64,000 bases of DNA, taken from the NCBI GenBank assembly GCA_016210045.1, contig JACQUX010000017.1, positions 84,754-148,753 on the forward strand, given 5' to 3'. The translations under genes were made by a program, and so were the position numbers. The DNA is from Deltaproteobacteria bacterium. Lineage in GTDB: Bacteria > UBA10199 > GCA-002796325 > JACPFF01. This document shows positions 26,196 to 33,832 of this stretch, piece after piece; positions within the stretch are counted from its first letter, which is position 1, and each line of letters opens with the position of its first letter. Below the pieces are notes generated by a model. It was not told the origin of the DNA, did no database searches, and saw only the letters and a list, made by a program, of their open reading frames with translations.

Positions 26196-27116
26196 TTACG
26201 CACGTAAAAATCGTTCCGCGCCGAGGGCGGCGACGGTACCTTGGGCGGCCGCGATCACCGGGAGTTGCGGGACGCCGCAGAGGATGTCGCCGCACGCAAA
26301 GACGCCGGGGATGCTCGTTTCCATGGTGTCGTTCACTAACACATTGGCGTGGGCGCCGAGATCGACAGTACCGGTCAAGTATGTGGTCTCGCTGTGCGGG
26401 GTGTGGTGGTAGAGATAGACGGTGCGGACCGGGAGGACTTTTTCTTGGCCGGCGCTGAGCAGCACGATTTCTGTCAACGCGCCTTGGCCACCGCGGAGTT
26501 CCTTCAGGCTGGCGCTGAGGTGACAATGGATGTGCGATTCCGCCTTGAGGCGTTCTTGCAGCGGCTCCGGGATGTCGAGTTTGTTGGTGGGGATGATGAA
26601 CGCGACCGTTTCCGCGATCTTGGCCAATGTGAGGGCGGCTTGCGCGGCTTCGGCCGTCTTGCCGAACACGGCCACACTCGTTTTGCGGGCGAGCGCGCCG
26701 TCGCGCGGGACAGAATACGCGACGCCCTTGCCGAAATATTCCGCCTCGCCGGGGAGGAGATGGGCCGGGGCGCCGCAGCCGCTGGCCAACACGACACAGC
26801 GGGCCTCGAATTTTTTCCCGTCGTTGCCGAACAAGATCCGACCGCTGGCGGCGAGCGCGGTGCTGGTGACTTCGAGTTCGCGGAAATCGGCGCCGAATTC
26901 GCGGGCCTGCCAACGGAGGCGCTTCACCAATGCCTCGCCGGTGATCTTATCGCCGACGCCGGGGAAGTCGAGCACTTGGTGGGCGCGGGCGAGCGCGCCG
27001 TGGCCCACGCCCTTGTCGAGGACCAGCGTGCGGAGTCCGGCCCGCGCGGCGTAGAGGGCCGCGGTGGATCCGGCAGTGCCGCCGCCGACAATAATCACAT
27101 CATGAGAAGGGGCCAT
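26196..27116 (-). CDS. Thioredoxin-reductase-like flavoprotein lacking the redox CxxC
   Basis: The 306-residue product has the FAD motif IIVGGGTAGSTAA, a second nucleotide-binding region (VAVFGKTAEAA) and the C-terminal FACGDI motif of the thioredoxin reductase family. Where family members have CATC after the EYFGKGV block, this protein has SVPR, so it cannot shuttle electrons through a cysteine pair. The ATG directly follows the mqnD stop (TAAATG), and it lies between mqnD and mqnC. A role in quinone or cofactor redox chemistry is possible; the substrate is unknown. Confidence 0.8.
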   Translation of the reverse strand: MAPSHDVIIVGGGTAGSTAALYAARAGLRTLVLDKGVGHGALARAHQVLDFPGVGDKITGEALVKRLRWQAREFGADFRELEVTSTALAASGRILFGNDGKKFEARCVVLASGCGAPAHLLPGEAEYFGKGVAYSVPRDGALARKTSVAVFGKTAEAAQAALTLAKIAETVAFIIPTNKLDIPEPLQERLKAESHIHCHLSASLKELRGGQGALTEIVLLSAGQEKVLPVRTVYLYHHTPHSETTYLTGTVDLGAHANVLVNDTMETSIPGVFACGDILCGVPQLPVIAAAQGTVAALGAERFLRA

Positions 27117-27962
27117 TTATTCGCTCCACATCAGGGGTGGGAGGGCGGGGATCAATTGGGCGGCATGGGCCTCGCGGAGCAGTGTGGTGATCGCGAGTTC
27201 CTCTTCCGCGCCCATCCGAACGGTGCGTTGATTCACATACATGCCGACGAAGCGATCGATCAGTTCCGTAGGCAGGTCGCGCGCAAATTGGCGCGCGTGG
27301 TCGACGGCTTGCGGGCGATGCGCCAACGCGTATTCGATCGAGGCGCGCACATCGTGCGCAACCGTCTGTTGCAGCGCAGCGGGGAGGTTGCGACGGATGC
27401 CGTTCACGCCGAGCGGCAGCGGCAAGCGATGGCGGGCGTGCCACCAGCCGGCCAAGTCGAAGACGTTCACGAGTTGGTCTTTTGCAAACGTCAGTTGGCC
27501 TTCGTGGATCAGCAGGCCCGCGGCGACGTGGCCGTCGCGGACGGCCGGAAGGATGGCGTCGAAGCGCATCGTCGTGGTCTCGACCGGGCCGAGCGCGAGT
27601 TGCAGCGCGAGGTACGCCGTGGTGAGTTGGCCCGGCACCGCGATGGTGGTACGGCGCAACGCCTCCGCGTCCATTGGGCTGCGGGCGACGATCATTGGGC
27701 CATAGGTGGCCTCGCCCATGCTGGCGCCGGAGCGGAGCAACGCATAGCGGTCGGCGACGTATGCATAGGCGTGGACGGACAATGCCGTGACGTCGTAGCG
27801 CGCGGTCTTCGCGTATTCATTGAGGGTCTGGATGTCGATCAATTCATGCGTATAGTGGATGTCCGGCGAGCCGACTTTGCCGGTGGCGAGTGCATAGAAC
27901 ATAAACGCGTCGTCGGCGTCGGGGGAGTGGGCGATGGTTACGTGCGTCAGTGAGGCGGCCAT
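27117..27962 (-). CDS. mqnD: 1,4-dihydroxy-6-naphthoate synthase, menaquinone pathway
   Basis: This encodes 281 residues with the MqnD hallmarks: the N-terminal IAHSPDADDAFMFYAL, SVHAYAYV, GATYGP-like phosphate loop (EATYGPMIVA), and LLIHEGQL. MqnD converts cyclic dehypoxanthine futalosine to 1,4-dihydroxy-6-naphthoate. The start at 27962 is chosen because GGAG lies six bases upstream. It is the first mqn gene of the leftward run and is directly adjacent to the flavoprotein gene. Confidence 0.92.
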   Translation of the reverse strand: MAASLTHVTIAHSPDADDAFMFYALATGKVGSPDIHYTHELIDIQTLNEYAKTARYDVTALSVHAYAYVADRYALLRSGASMGEATYGPMIVARSPMDAEALRRTTIAVPGQLTTAYLALQLALGPVETTTMRFDAILPAVRDGHVAAGLLIHEGQLTFAKDQLVNVFDLAGWWHARHRLPLPLGVNGIRRNLPAALQQTVAHDVRASIEYALAHRPQAVDHARQFARDLPTELIDRFVGMYVNQRTVRMGAEEELAITTLLREAHAAQLIPALPPLMWSE

Positions 27963-27974
27963 TAAGGTCTCCAA

Positions 27975-28571
27975 TTAAAATAACGAGCACTGCGTGGCGG
28001 TTTCGCTGGCCGTGGTGGTCTCGGGGTGAGTCAGTTGCCACGACACGGGGCAGCGGCCCCTCGTGTTGCCGAATTTCGAGGTGTAGAAGAGTTCTCCGTG
28101 TTCGGCGCCGTATTCGTAAATCGTTTTGGTGACTCTCACGTCGTCTTGGCAATACTGCTTCAGTTTCGCTATTTCGCCGCGCCGATAGTAATCGACCGCG
28201 TCGAGTCCGCTCCCCGATTTGCCGCTGCCGAGCGTGGCCTGCGCGACGCTCTCCAGGCTGACGCGGTGACCGAGCGCCTTGTGGAGGATTTCGAGGATGT
28301 CGAGCATCGGGAGGGTCAGCGGATCGAAGTGGAGATACGGTTTCAGCACGAGAAAATCGAACCGCTTGATGTTGAATCCGACCACGAGCGGGCGTTCGGT
28401 GAGGCGTTGCTCCAGCTCGGGGATCTCAGCTTCTTCATACACGCGATATTGGTCGCGCTGATAGCAATAGGTGCCGACGACGCTGACGCCAAGCGCATCG
28501 CAGCGGCGATCGGCGTGGTCGCTGAAGATGGACTTGGTTTCCAAGTCGAGGACGAGGATATTCGGCGCCAT
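27975..28571 (-). CDS. DEDD-family 3'-5' exonuclease-like (RNase H fold) protein
   Basis: This encodes 198 residues from the ATG at 28571. The ribonuclease-H-like exonuclease motifs are visible: Exo I LVLDLETKS, Exo II VVGFNIKRFDF and Exo III YCQDDVRVT. Together these give the acidic residues of DEDD nucleases. There is no polymerase or helicase domain, as in YprB-type proteins. No good ribosome site precedes the ATG. It lies 12 bp before mqnD and 43 bp after the Hint-domain gene, in the same orientation. Confidence 0.7.
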   Translation of the reverse strand: MAPNILVLDLETKSIFSDHADRRCDALGVSVVGTYCYQRDQYRVYEEAEIPELEQRLTERPLVVGFNIKRFDFLVLKPYLHFDPLTLPMLDILEILHKALGHRVSLESVAQATLGSGKSGSGLDAVDYYRRGEIAKLKQYCQDDVRVTKTIYEYGAEHGELFYTSKFGNTRGRCPVSWQLTHPETTTASETATQCSLF

Positions 28572-28614
28572 GGAGGCGTAGTAGTCAGGGCCGTGGGCGC
28601 GATGCAATGCCTTT

Positions 28615-30015
28615 TTACAATTTGTTATGGGCGACGAACCAATGGGCGCCGTCGGCGGAGACGAGGAAATTGTGGTTGGGCGCGGACGTGCTGCCGTCGA
28701 AGTGGACATCGTAGAGGTCGAAGGCGCCGCGCAGCGTGAGCGTTTCGTCGGTGCTGACGGCCGCGAAGGCATTGTCGGACAAGACGAGTTGATCGCCGTC
28801 GCGCAGCCCGCCGGCGACCAGCCAGTGTCGTTCGCCGCCGCGTTCGACCCAGAGTGGATGGTTGTCGGTGACGGCCAATGTGGTGGGGACACCGGTGGCG
28901 TCGCGGAGTGTCAGGTCGAGCAACGTCGCGGAAGTGACCGCGTGGGTCAACACGGCGGATGGGTGTTGAAATGCGATCTGACCGGTCTGTTCATCGACGG
29001 TCGCGATGCGGGGTGCGGTGGACTGCTCCCCCTCACCCAACTGCAATGGTGAGCAATGCTCCCGCTCGTCGCATTGCTGTAACCGCTGCTGCGGGCCATG
29101 CAGCGGCTCAGGCCGCTGCGCCCTTAGCCTCCCCAAAGGGAGAGGGGGGCGGATCCCCCACGGCAGACCGTGGGGATCATACATCGCGGCCAGGGTGCGG
29201 AGGGGGAGCGGCGTGCCGTTGTCGGTCAAGACGAAGGTGTCGCCTGGGAAACAAGCGACGGTACCCGTGCGTTCCGGTACGGAGCAATAGATTTGGTGCA
29301 AATCGGTGTGCGGTCCGGCGTCGATGGCCGTTAATTGGGGAATCCGCCACAGCGCAATCGGTTCGCCCGGCGGACAGTCGCCGTCGCTCCACCAATTAGT
29401 GCCGGCGCAGGCCAATGTTTGATAACTCAGCAGCCATGTCGCGCTGGTGAGGTATTGCGCGGTGACTCGCCGCACGACGCGTTGCAATTCCGGCGGGAGC
29501 GCGGCTTCGTGATAGATCAAACCGGTCGTATCGCCGCAGTCGGTTTGGCCGATGCGCGTGGACGCTAGTTCGGGGTGATTCGTGAGCGTCATGATGATGC
29601 TGAGGAGTTCGGTCGGGAGGGCACCGATCTGTTCGGGAGAGAGCGGACCGTTGCGGCGCATGACCGGGAGGACGTCGTCGACCCACGTGCTGCGGTCGAC
29701 TTCCAGTGTGTAGCCGCCCTCGTCGATATGCGTCGCGGCGAGGCGCAGTGCGTATCGGTCGAGCCGATCGATCCGTCGCGCCAATCGGAACAGTTGCGCA
29801 GCCGCTTCGGCTTGCCGATCGGTGGGGAGCACTCCGGCGCTGCGGAAGGCCATGCTGACGACGCGGTCGAATTGTTCCTCCGGGGTGTTGGCCGGCGCCC
29901 CGGGAAAATCGGCCGGTGTCAGTTCACCGTTGTGATCGCGGTCGTATGGCGTGAGCGCTGCCAACAGCTGCGGATGGTCGGTGAAGAAGGTCGTGGTGCC
30001 GTCGGAGACGCGCAT
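28615..30015 (-). CDS. Hint (hedgehog/intein-fold) domain protein with EF-hand-like loop
   Basis: This encodes 466 residues from the ATG at 30015 (AGGAAG eight bases upstream). Near the N-terminus is an EF-hand-like loop, DRDHNGELTPAD. The C-terminal ~190 residues form a Hint domain: it opens with CFPGDTFVLT, continues through VTDNHPLW and LVAGGLRDGDQL, and closes with VAHN followed by KL, the Cys-first/His-Asn-last pattern of self-processing Hint domains. About 50 low-complexity residues inside the Hint domain (bases 29027-29175) come from a palindromic repeat inserted in frame. The middle region is unrecognised. No signal peptide is visible. Confidence 0.65.
   Translation of the reverse strand: MRVSDGTTTFFTDHPQLLAALTPYDRDHNGELTPADFPGAPANTPEEQFDRVVSMAFRSAGVLPTDRQAEAAAQLFRLARRIDRLDRYALRLAATHIDEGGYTLEVDRSTWVDDVLPVMRRNGPLSPEQIGALPTELLSIIMTLTNHPELASTRIGQTDCGDTTGLIYHEAALPPELQRVVRRVTAQYLTSATWLLSYQTLACAGTNWWSDGDCPPGEPIALWRIPQLTAIDAGPHTDLHQIYCSVPERTGTVACFPGDTFVLTDNGTPLPLRTLAAMYDPHGLPWGIRPPLPLGRLRAQRPEPLHGPQQRLQQCDEREHCSPLQLGEGEQSTAPRIATVDEQTGQIAFQHPSAVLTHAVTSATLLDLTLRDATGVPTTLAVTDNHPLWVERGGERHWLVAGGLRDGDQLVLSDNAFAAVSTDETLTLRGAFDLYDVHFDGSTSAPNHNFLVSADGAHWFVAHNKL
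29027..29175. repeat. REP-like palindromic repeat inserted inside the Hint gene
   Basis: The segment contains CCCTCACCC, CCTCCCCAAAGGGAGAGG and a CCCCCACGG/CCGTGGGG palindrome. These match the hairpin motifs of the intergenic repeats at 30066 and 63567. It reads through in frame in the Hint gene without a stop. Confidence 0.6.
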
Positions 30016-30065
30016 GATTAATCTTCCTAGGTGAAATTCCTCGCGGCTTGCCGCGCTTTTTTTCC

Positions 30066-30117
30066 CCCTCTCCCCAAAGGGAGAGGGAGGTGGATACCCC
30101 GCCCCTTGGGGCGGGGT
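30066..30117. repeat. REP-like double hairpin
   Basis: It has two perfect palindromes: CCCTCTCCC-N4-GGGAGAGGG, then ACCCCGCCCC-TT-GGGGCGGGGT. They lie between the Hint gene and the upstream unknown gene and could also slow transcription between the two. Confidence 0.65.
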
Positions 30118-30121
30118 GCAT

Positions 30122-31162
30122 TCATTCCAACTCCAGCATGCTAAAGCGGTCGCCTTCACTCGTGGGCTTCGGCGTCGGCGGTTCGTGGAGTAGTTGCGGC
30201 AAGCGGGCGAACGGCGATTCGCTGACGTGTGGGATCCCGACGGCCCGCAACGCCTCACTGAACCAGCCGATTAGCGCGTCCGGCGTCTGTTCGCCGTGTG
30301 CGATGGTTCCGAAAATGGTGAGGACGGACTGTAAATGCGCGTGTGGATCGCCGGCGAGGGTTCGGAAAAAATGCTCGAAGACGCGGGTGCGTTGGGCGCG
30401 CAGGGCCTCTCCTTGTTCGTCGAGTCCGGTGGCCAGTTGTTCCAACATGAGCGCCGGACGTCCGGCCAATTCGGAGGCGCCGGCGCGGACGGCGAGAAAG
30501 TAGAGGATCGCGGCGCCAAGGCCGGTGCGCTCGCGCGCTTCGGCGTCTCCGATCGTGGCATACGCGGTGTCGAGCCCCGCCAAATGGGAGGCCGCCACGA
30601 TCAGGGAATCCTTGTCTTGGCGGGCGATGTATTCCCGCACCCGCGCTTGGACGACGGCGATCTCCGAACGATTCGCGGCGCGCACGCGTTCGGTGTCGTG
30701 TTGGGCCCGCACCCGGGCAACGATCCCGCGCGCCGTCTTAGAGCGGGCGGCCAAGACGGCGACCGCGAGCAAGGCCAGCCAGGGGATGCCCTGCACGACG
30801 CTGTCGCGGGCTGCGTACCCGGCGCACGACTCCGGGGCGAGATGTTCAAGTTGGGCGGCTTGGATGGCGTTGCGGCACGCGGTCGGCGTTTCTTGACAGC
30901 CGGTGGCCAGAAGGGCGGCTGCCCCGAGGGCCGTTGGCACGGCGAAGCCGGTGGCGCTGCCACCGCCGCGCCGGAGTCGCGGTATGAATTGTTCCGCCGC
31001 CGCCGGGCCGCTGTGGAATGCGAGTTCCGGCGTGGGGAAGCGCGATATCGGTTCCGCCATGCCGGCTTGTTTCGCGGACTGCGGGCGTTGACATGGCGTG
31101 CCTGCGACGGTGCGTCGAGCCGTTCCCAGGTTGCGCCAAGCCGACCAGTGGATGCGCGTCAT
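30122..31162 (-). CDS. Unknown membrane-anchored protein
   Basis: This encodes 346 residues; the start at 31162 is supported by an ATGA overlap with the upstream gene. There is a hydrophobic segment near residue 80 ending ALLATGC and a second around residue 130 (GIPWLALLAVAVLAA), then a long helical, charged domain. Two membrane anchors with a cytoplasmic or periplasmic helical part are likely. The family is not recognised. It belongs to a leftward chain of four proteins of uncharacterised, possibly envelope, role. Confidence 0.55.
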   Translation of the reverse strand: MTRIHWSAWRNLGTARRTVAGTPCQRPQSAKQAGMAEPISRFPTPELAFHSGPAAAEQFIPRLRRGGGSATGFAVPTALGAAALLATGCQETPTACRNAIQAAQLEHLAPESCAGYAARDSVVQGIPWLALLAVAVLAARSKTARGIVARVRAQHDTERVRAANRSEIAVVQARVREYIARQDKDSLIVAASHLAGLDTAYATIGDAEARERTGLGAAILYFLAVRAGASELAGRPALMLEQLATGLDEQGEALRAQRTRVFEHFFRTLAGDPHAHLQSVLTIFGTIAHGEQTPDALIGWFSEALRAVGIPHVSESPFARLPQLLHEPPTPKPTSEGDRFSMLELE

Positions 31163-31908
31163 GGAGCGGCCCCCGCTGTTGCGTGGGCGGTGCCCTTCGC
31201 CGTTTCCGCTAATCGGTGCAGCAGGACGCCCATGCTGCTGCCGTCAGGCCCCGATGCATACGTATTGTGATCGTAAGGGGACAGCGCCGCGTCGACGAGT
31301 GCCGTGACGTGTGACAACGCACGGTCGGGGGCGGCAGTGCGAAACCGTTGCCAGTCCGCGCCGAGATCGATCTGTTCTCCTGCTAAATCGCGACACGTTT
31401 GGACGAGCAGACGCAAAGTATCGACCGGCCGTTCTGCCGAATCCTCCACCCCTTCGCCGCCGAGGTCGGCGATCGTGGCCTGCAGGGCCAATGCGGCATA
31501 GCCATACTCCCCGACCCGGCACCACTCGGCCGCTTCCAACATACCGAAGTCGCGGATGCGACGGTAGACGGGGGCCGCGTGTGTCGGCGTGTCGGGAATG
31601 TTGGCGGCTGCAGCGCGCCGCGCCTGGAAGAAACGGTCGGCTGCCAAGTTTGGGACACCGGCCGCAGCGGCCGCGCGGCCTTCCAATGCACGACTCCATG
31701 AGGCCTGCGCGCCATCCGTTGACCCCGGTCGTCCGCAGCCCACGAGGAGCGAGCAACACGCCCAGGTGATTGTGGTGGAGAGACGTGGCCAACAGGTGGT
31801 CGCACGTTGGTGGCTGCCGGCGCGCGCCGAGGCTGCGGGCATCCTGACTCCGAGGGTGGAGTGCGTGCCCGTGTGGTGAACCGCCGGTGTGGCGCGCCGT
31901 AGCGTCAT
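31159..31908 (-). CDS. Unknown protein with lipoprotein-like segment
   Basis: This encodes 249 residues from the ATG at 31908, which follows AGAGGG. A short hydrophobic stretch around residue 58 ends LLVGCG, which could be a lipoprotein site, but it is preceded by an unusually long basic leader. The rest is helical (AAEWCRVGEYGYAALALQATIADL). The stop overlaps the next start (ATGA). The family is not recognised. Confidence 0.5.
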   Translation of the reverse strand: MTLRRATPAVHHTGTHSTLGVRMPAASARAGSHQRATTCWPRLSTTITWACCSLLVGCGRPGSTDGAQASWSRALEGRAAAAAGVPNLAADRFFQARRAAAANIPDTPTHAAPVYRRIRDFGMLEAAEWCRVGEYGYAALALQATIADLGGEGVEDSAERPVDTLRLLVQTCRDLAGEQIDLGADWQRFRTAAPDRALSHVTALVDAALSPYDHNTYASGPDGSSMGVLLHRLAETAKGTAHATAGAAP

Positions 31909-31918
31909 GCGGTTCCCT

Positions 31919-32374
31919 CTAGCCCGCATCCTCAGCGGTTTCCAGCAGTGAATGCAATAAAGTGCGGGCGCCCGCCACTGTGGTGGCTCTGGTAGCGGGT
32001 GGGGGAGGGGGGGCGAAAATAAATCGCCCACGCGGCATGTCGTCTTTGAATCCCGGTTTGGCTGGTACACAACGCTCGTCGTCGTGACGCGGGCCGTTGC
32101 AGCGCATAGTCTGGTTCGAGCACCCTTGATCGCAACCGCCGAATGCCGTGACCACGGCAAATGCCGCGAGGAATTTACGCGCCGGCGACCAGACCGCTGC
32201 GGGGACCGGCGCTGGTGCCGTGTCGGTCGTGCACCGCTGTAGTTGCGCTGGTTGGGCGATGCGGCGAAACGTTGCCGCTGTGGTGGTCGGCCGACGCCCA
32301 TTCTGCTGCGTGCGCTGTGCCTCAACCGTGGTTGGGCGTCGTGGTAACCGACGAACTGTGCGACTCCTGATCAT
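31919..32374 (-). CDS. Unknown small protein, possible lipoprotein
   Basis: This encodes 151 residues from the ATG at 32374, with a strong AAGGAGG ribosome site. It has a long Arg/Thr-rich N-terminal part, then a hydrophobic stretch ending FGGCDQGC, and a Cys-containing, proline-rich C-terminal part (FAPPPPPAT). It starts the leftward chain that continues, with short gaps or overlaps, down to mqnC. Function unknown. Confidence 0.5.
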   Translation of the reverse strand: MIRSRTVRRLPRRPTTVEAQRTQQNGRRPTTTAATFRRIAQPAQLQRCTTDTAPAPVPAAVWSPARKFLAAFAVVTAFGGCDQGCSNQTMRCNGPRHDDERCVPAKPGFKDDMPRGRFIFAPPPPPATRATTVAGARTLLHSLLETAEDAG

Positions 32375-32389
32375 GAAACCTCCTTGTGG

Positions 32390-32424
32390 GACGAAGGACG
32401 ATGGACGAAAAGACGAAGGACGAT
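32390..32424. repeat. Short direct repeat upstream of the small-protein operon
   Basis: GACGAAGGACGAT occurs twice, 22 bp apart, just upstream of the strong ribosome site of the leftward gene starting at 32374. It may be slippage-derived or an operator; nothing further supports either. Confidence 0.35.
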
Positions 32425-32551
32425 CGTTTGCTTCGCTCCATATTTCCATACTGTCCGAGGGACGTGGCCGCTAGGCCAGGATTGGCATCTTCTCGGCTCG
32501 GGTTGACTTCTTGTCGCGTGCTGTGGCTAGAGCGCTTGGTAGGGGGCGGTG

Positions 32552-32980
32552 ATGCGGCAATCGCTGGGACGGTGGCTGGGGCTTTGGTTGGCGGTAGTGG
32601 GTGCGAGTGTCGCGTACGCGTTGGGTTGCGACGCGCTCTTGACCGCGGCACTCACCACGTCCGTGTCCGTAAGCGCGCACGAGCTGGCGTTCACGACACC
32701 GGCCGGCACGGCGCCCGCGACCCAAACGGTCACGGCGTCGTGTGAATATTATGATGACGGCTTTTATTCCTGCAGTGCCGACGTGAGCGCGACGGTGGAT
32801 TGGATCACGGTTGAGCCGCATGCGATCTATGGCGAAGAAAATTTCACCGTATCGATCAATCCCGCCGATTTGGCGCCGGGGACGTATCAAGGACTTGTGC
32901 AGGTCGAGACCTTTCCGCTCGCCATCGACGCCGGCGAAGACATCGCCGTTACACTCACCGTGACGGCGCCGCCGGAGTGA
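32552..32980 (+). CDS. Secreted BACON-like domain protein
   Basis: This encodes 142 residues (ATG at 32552; GTG at 32549 possible) with an N-terminal signal sequence (LGLWLAVVGASVAYALGC). The rest reads as one beta-sandwich with the pattern of BACON-type domains: ATVDWITVEP, then FTVSINPADLAPGTYQGLVQV, then VTLTV. Such domains often bind carbohydrates or act as spacers. Four Cys residues remain in the mature part if the first is not lipidated. The gene is divergent from the small-protein operon. Confidence 0.6.
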   Translation: MRQSLGRWLGLWLAVVGASVAYALGCDALLTAALTTSVSVSAHELAFTTPAGTAPATQTVTASCEYYDDGFYSCSADVSATVDWITVEPHAIYGEENFTVSINPADLAPGTYQGLVQVETFPLAIDAGEDIAVTLTVTAPPE

Positions 32981-33027
32981 TTTCAAGTGGTTGGTGAGGG
33001 GTGAACGCTTCCGACGTTGTATATTGT

Positions 33028-33094
33028 GAGCGCTAGAGGATTTGAACCTCTGACTCCCGCCGTGTGAAGGCGGTTCCAATGGTTCACAACGCTC
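33028..33094 (-). pseudogene. Degenerate tRNA-Val(CAC)-like gene without a D arm
   Basis: Read on the minus strand it has a 7-bp acceptor stem (GAGCGTT/AGCGCTC), a perfect anticodon stem CCGCC-TTCACAC-GGCGG with anticodon CAC, and an intact T arm (AGAGG-TTCAAAT-CCTCT). Only 14 bases separate acceptor and anticodon stems and they cannot form a D arm. A stray D-arm-like segment (GCTCAGCGGTAGAG) lies ~70 bp upstream, at 33162-33175. It is most likely a decayed or rearranged copy of the intact neighbour. Confidence 0.6.
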
Positions 33095-33191
33095 CCTGCT
33101 CGGTCGCGCTGTGGACATTGACTACCGCGCGCCATGTCTCCGCTGACGCTCCGACGCGCTTACTCTACCGCTGAGCAACATTTCCAACTTG

Positions 33192-33263
33192 TGGGCGCTA
33201 GAGGATTTGAACCTCTGGCCCCCGCCGTGTGAAGGCGATGCTCTACCGCTGAGCTAAGCGCCC
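33192..33263 (-). tRNA. tRNA-Val (anticodon CAC)
   Basis: It folds as a standard cloverleaf: acceptor GGGCGCT/AGCGCCC, D arm GCTC-AGCGGTA-GAGC, anticodon stem TCGCC/GGCGG with loop TTCACAC (anticodon CAC, reading GUG), and T arm AGAGG-TTCAAAT-CCTCT. The 3' CCA is not encoded. Confidence 0.92.
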
Positions 33264-33283
33264 AAGTTGTTTACTGCGTGGTG

Positions 33284-33679
33284 CTACTTTATCGTCCCAC
33301 TGCTGCCGAGGGGGGTGACGATTTTGCTCATTTGATCGAATACGAATTGCATGAAGCGGGAGCGGTCGGCGTCCGGCATTTCGGTGATGATCACGCCGGT
33401 CTCGTAACTGGTGGCGTTCAGTCGGTGCTGCCAGACGACTTCGCCGGTCGCGACCACCGGTTTATCCGCGCTGCCTTCCAACGTGACCAGTAACTCCACC
33501 GCCGAACCGGTTGGTAGTTCGGTCGGCGTCATTAGCCGCAGCCCGCCGACGCTGATGTCGCTGCTCAATGCCTCGCGCGGGTCGTGAATGATAGTGCCGC
33601 CGTCGAGGAGCCGATAGCTCACCGAGAGGGCCAAATCGAGTCGCGCAAAACGTCGCCGGTTGTCTGCTGCCGCGTCCAT
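33284..33679 (-). CDS. PilZ domain protein (c-di-GMP receptor)
   Basis: This encodes 131 residues from the ATG at 33679. It carries the PilZ cyclic-di-GMP motifs RRRFARLD (RxxxR type) and DISVGGL (D/NxSxxG) with beta-barrel strands after them. It is a single-domain PilZ protein, so it probably relays c-di-GMP to a partner. The ATG has no clear ribosome site. The frame stays open upstream into the palindrome at 33758, so that extension is probably not coding. Confidence 0.85.
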   Translation of the reverse strand: MDAAADNRRRFARLDLALSVSYRLLDGGTIIHDPREALSSDISVGGLRLMTPTELPTGSAVELLVTLEGSADKPVVATGEVVWQHRLNATSYETGVIITEMPDADRSRFMQFVFDQMSKIVTPLGSSGTIK

Positions 33680-33757
33680 GGTGGGGGGCTTAGCGTGTCT
33701 CGCTACGCACGTCAAATGCAGAAGCGTGTAGTACTCGACGACCGCGCCGAAAAAACG

Positions 33758-33826
33758 TCCGAGTGGGGACAGGTACCTTCGAAGGTGCGCCAAATATGGA
33801 TTTGAAGGTACCTGTCCCCACTCGGA
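33758..33826. repeat. Long palindrome, copy 1 (GGGGACAGGTACCTTC family)
   Basis: There are perfect 23-bp inverted arms at 33758-33780 and 33804-33826 with a 23-nt loop. The arms share GTGGGGACAGGTACCTTC-type sequence with the palindrome at 41333. It sits just after the stop of the leftward SDR gene and may also act as a terminator. Confidence 0.85.
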
Positions 33827-33832
33827 TGAATA

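Noticed and set aside
26349..27953. 534-codon plus-strand frame across the mqn region
   Set aside because: It mirrors mqnD and the flavoprotein on the other strand and has no recognisable domain.
33680..33793. N-terminal extension of the PilZ protein
   Set aside because: It runs into the palindrome at 33758-33826, and the conserved PilZ domain begins right after the ATG at 33679.
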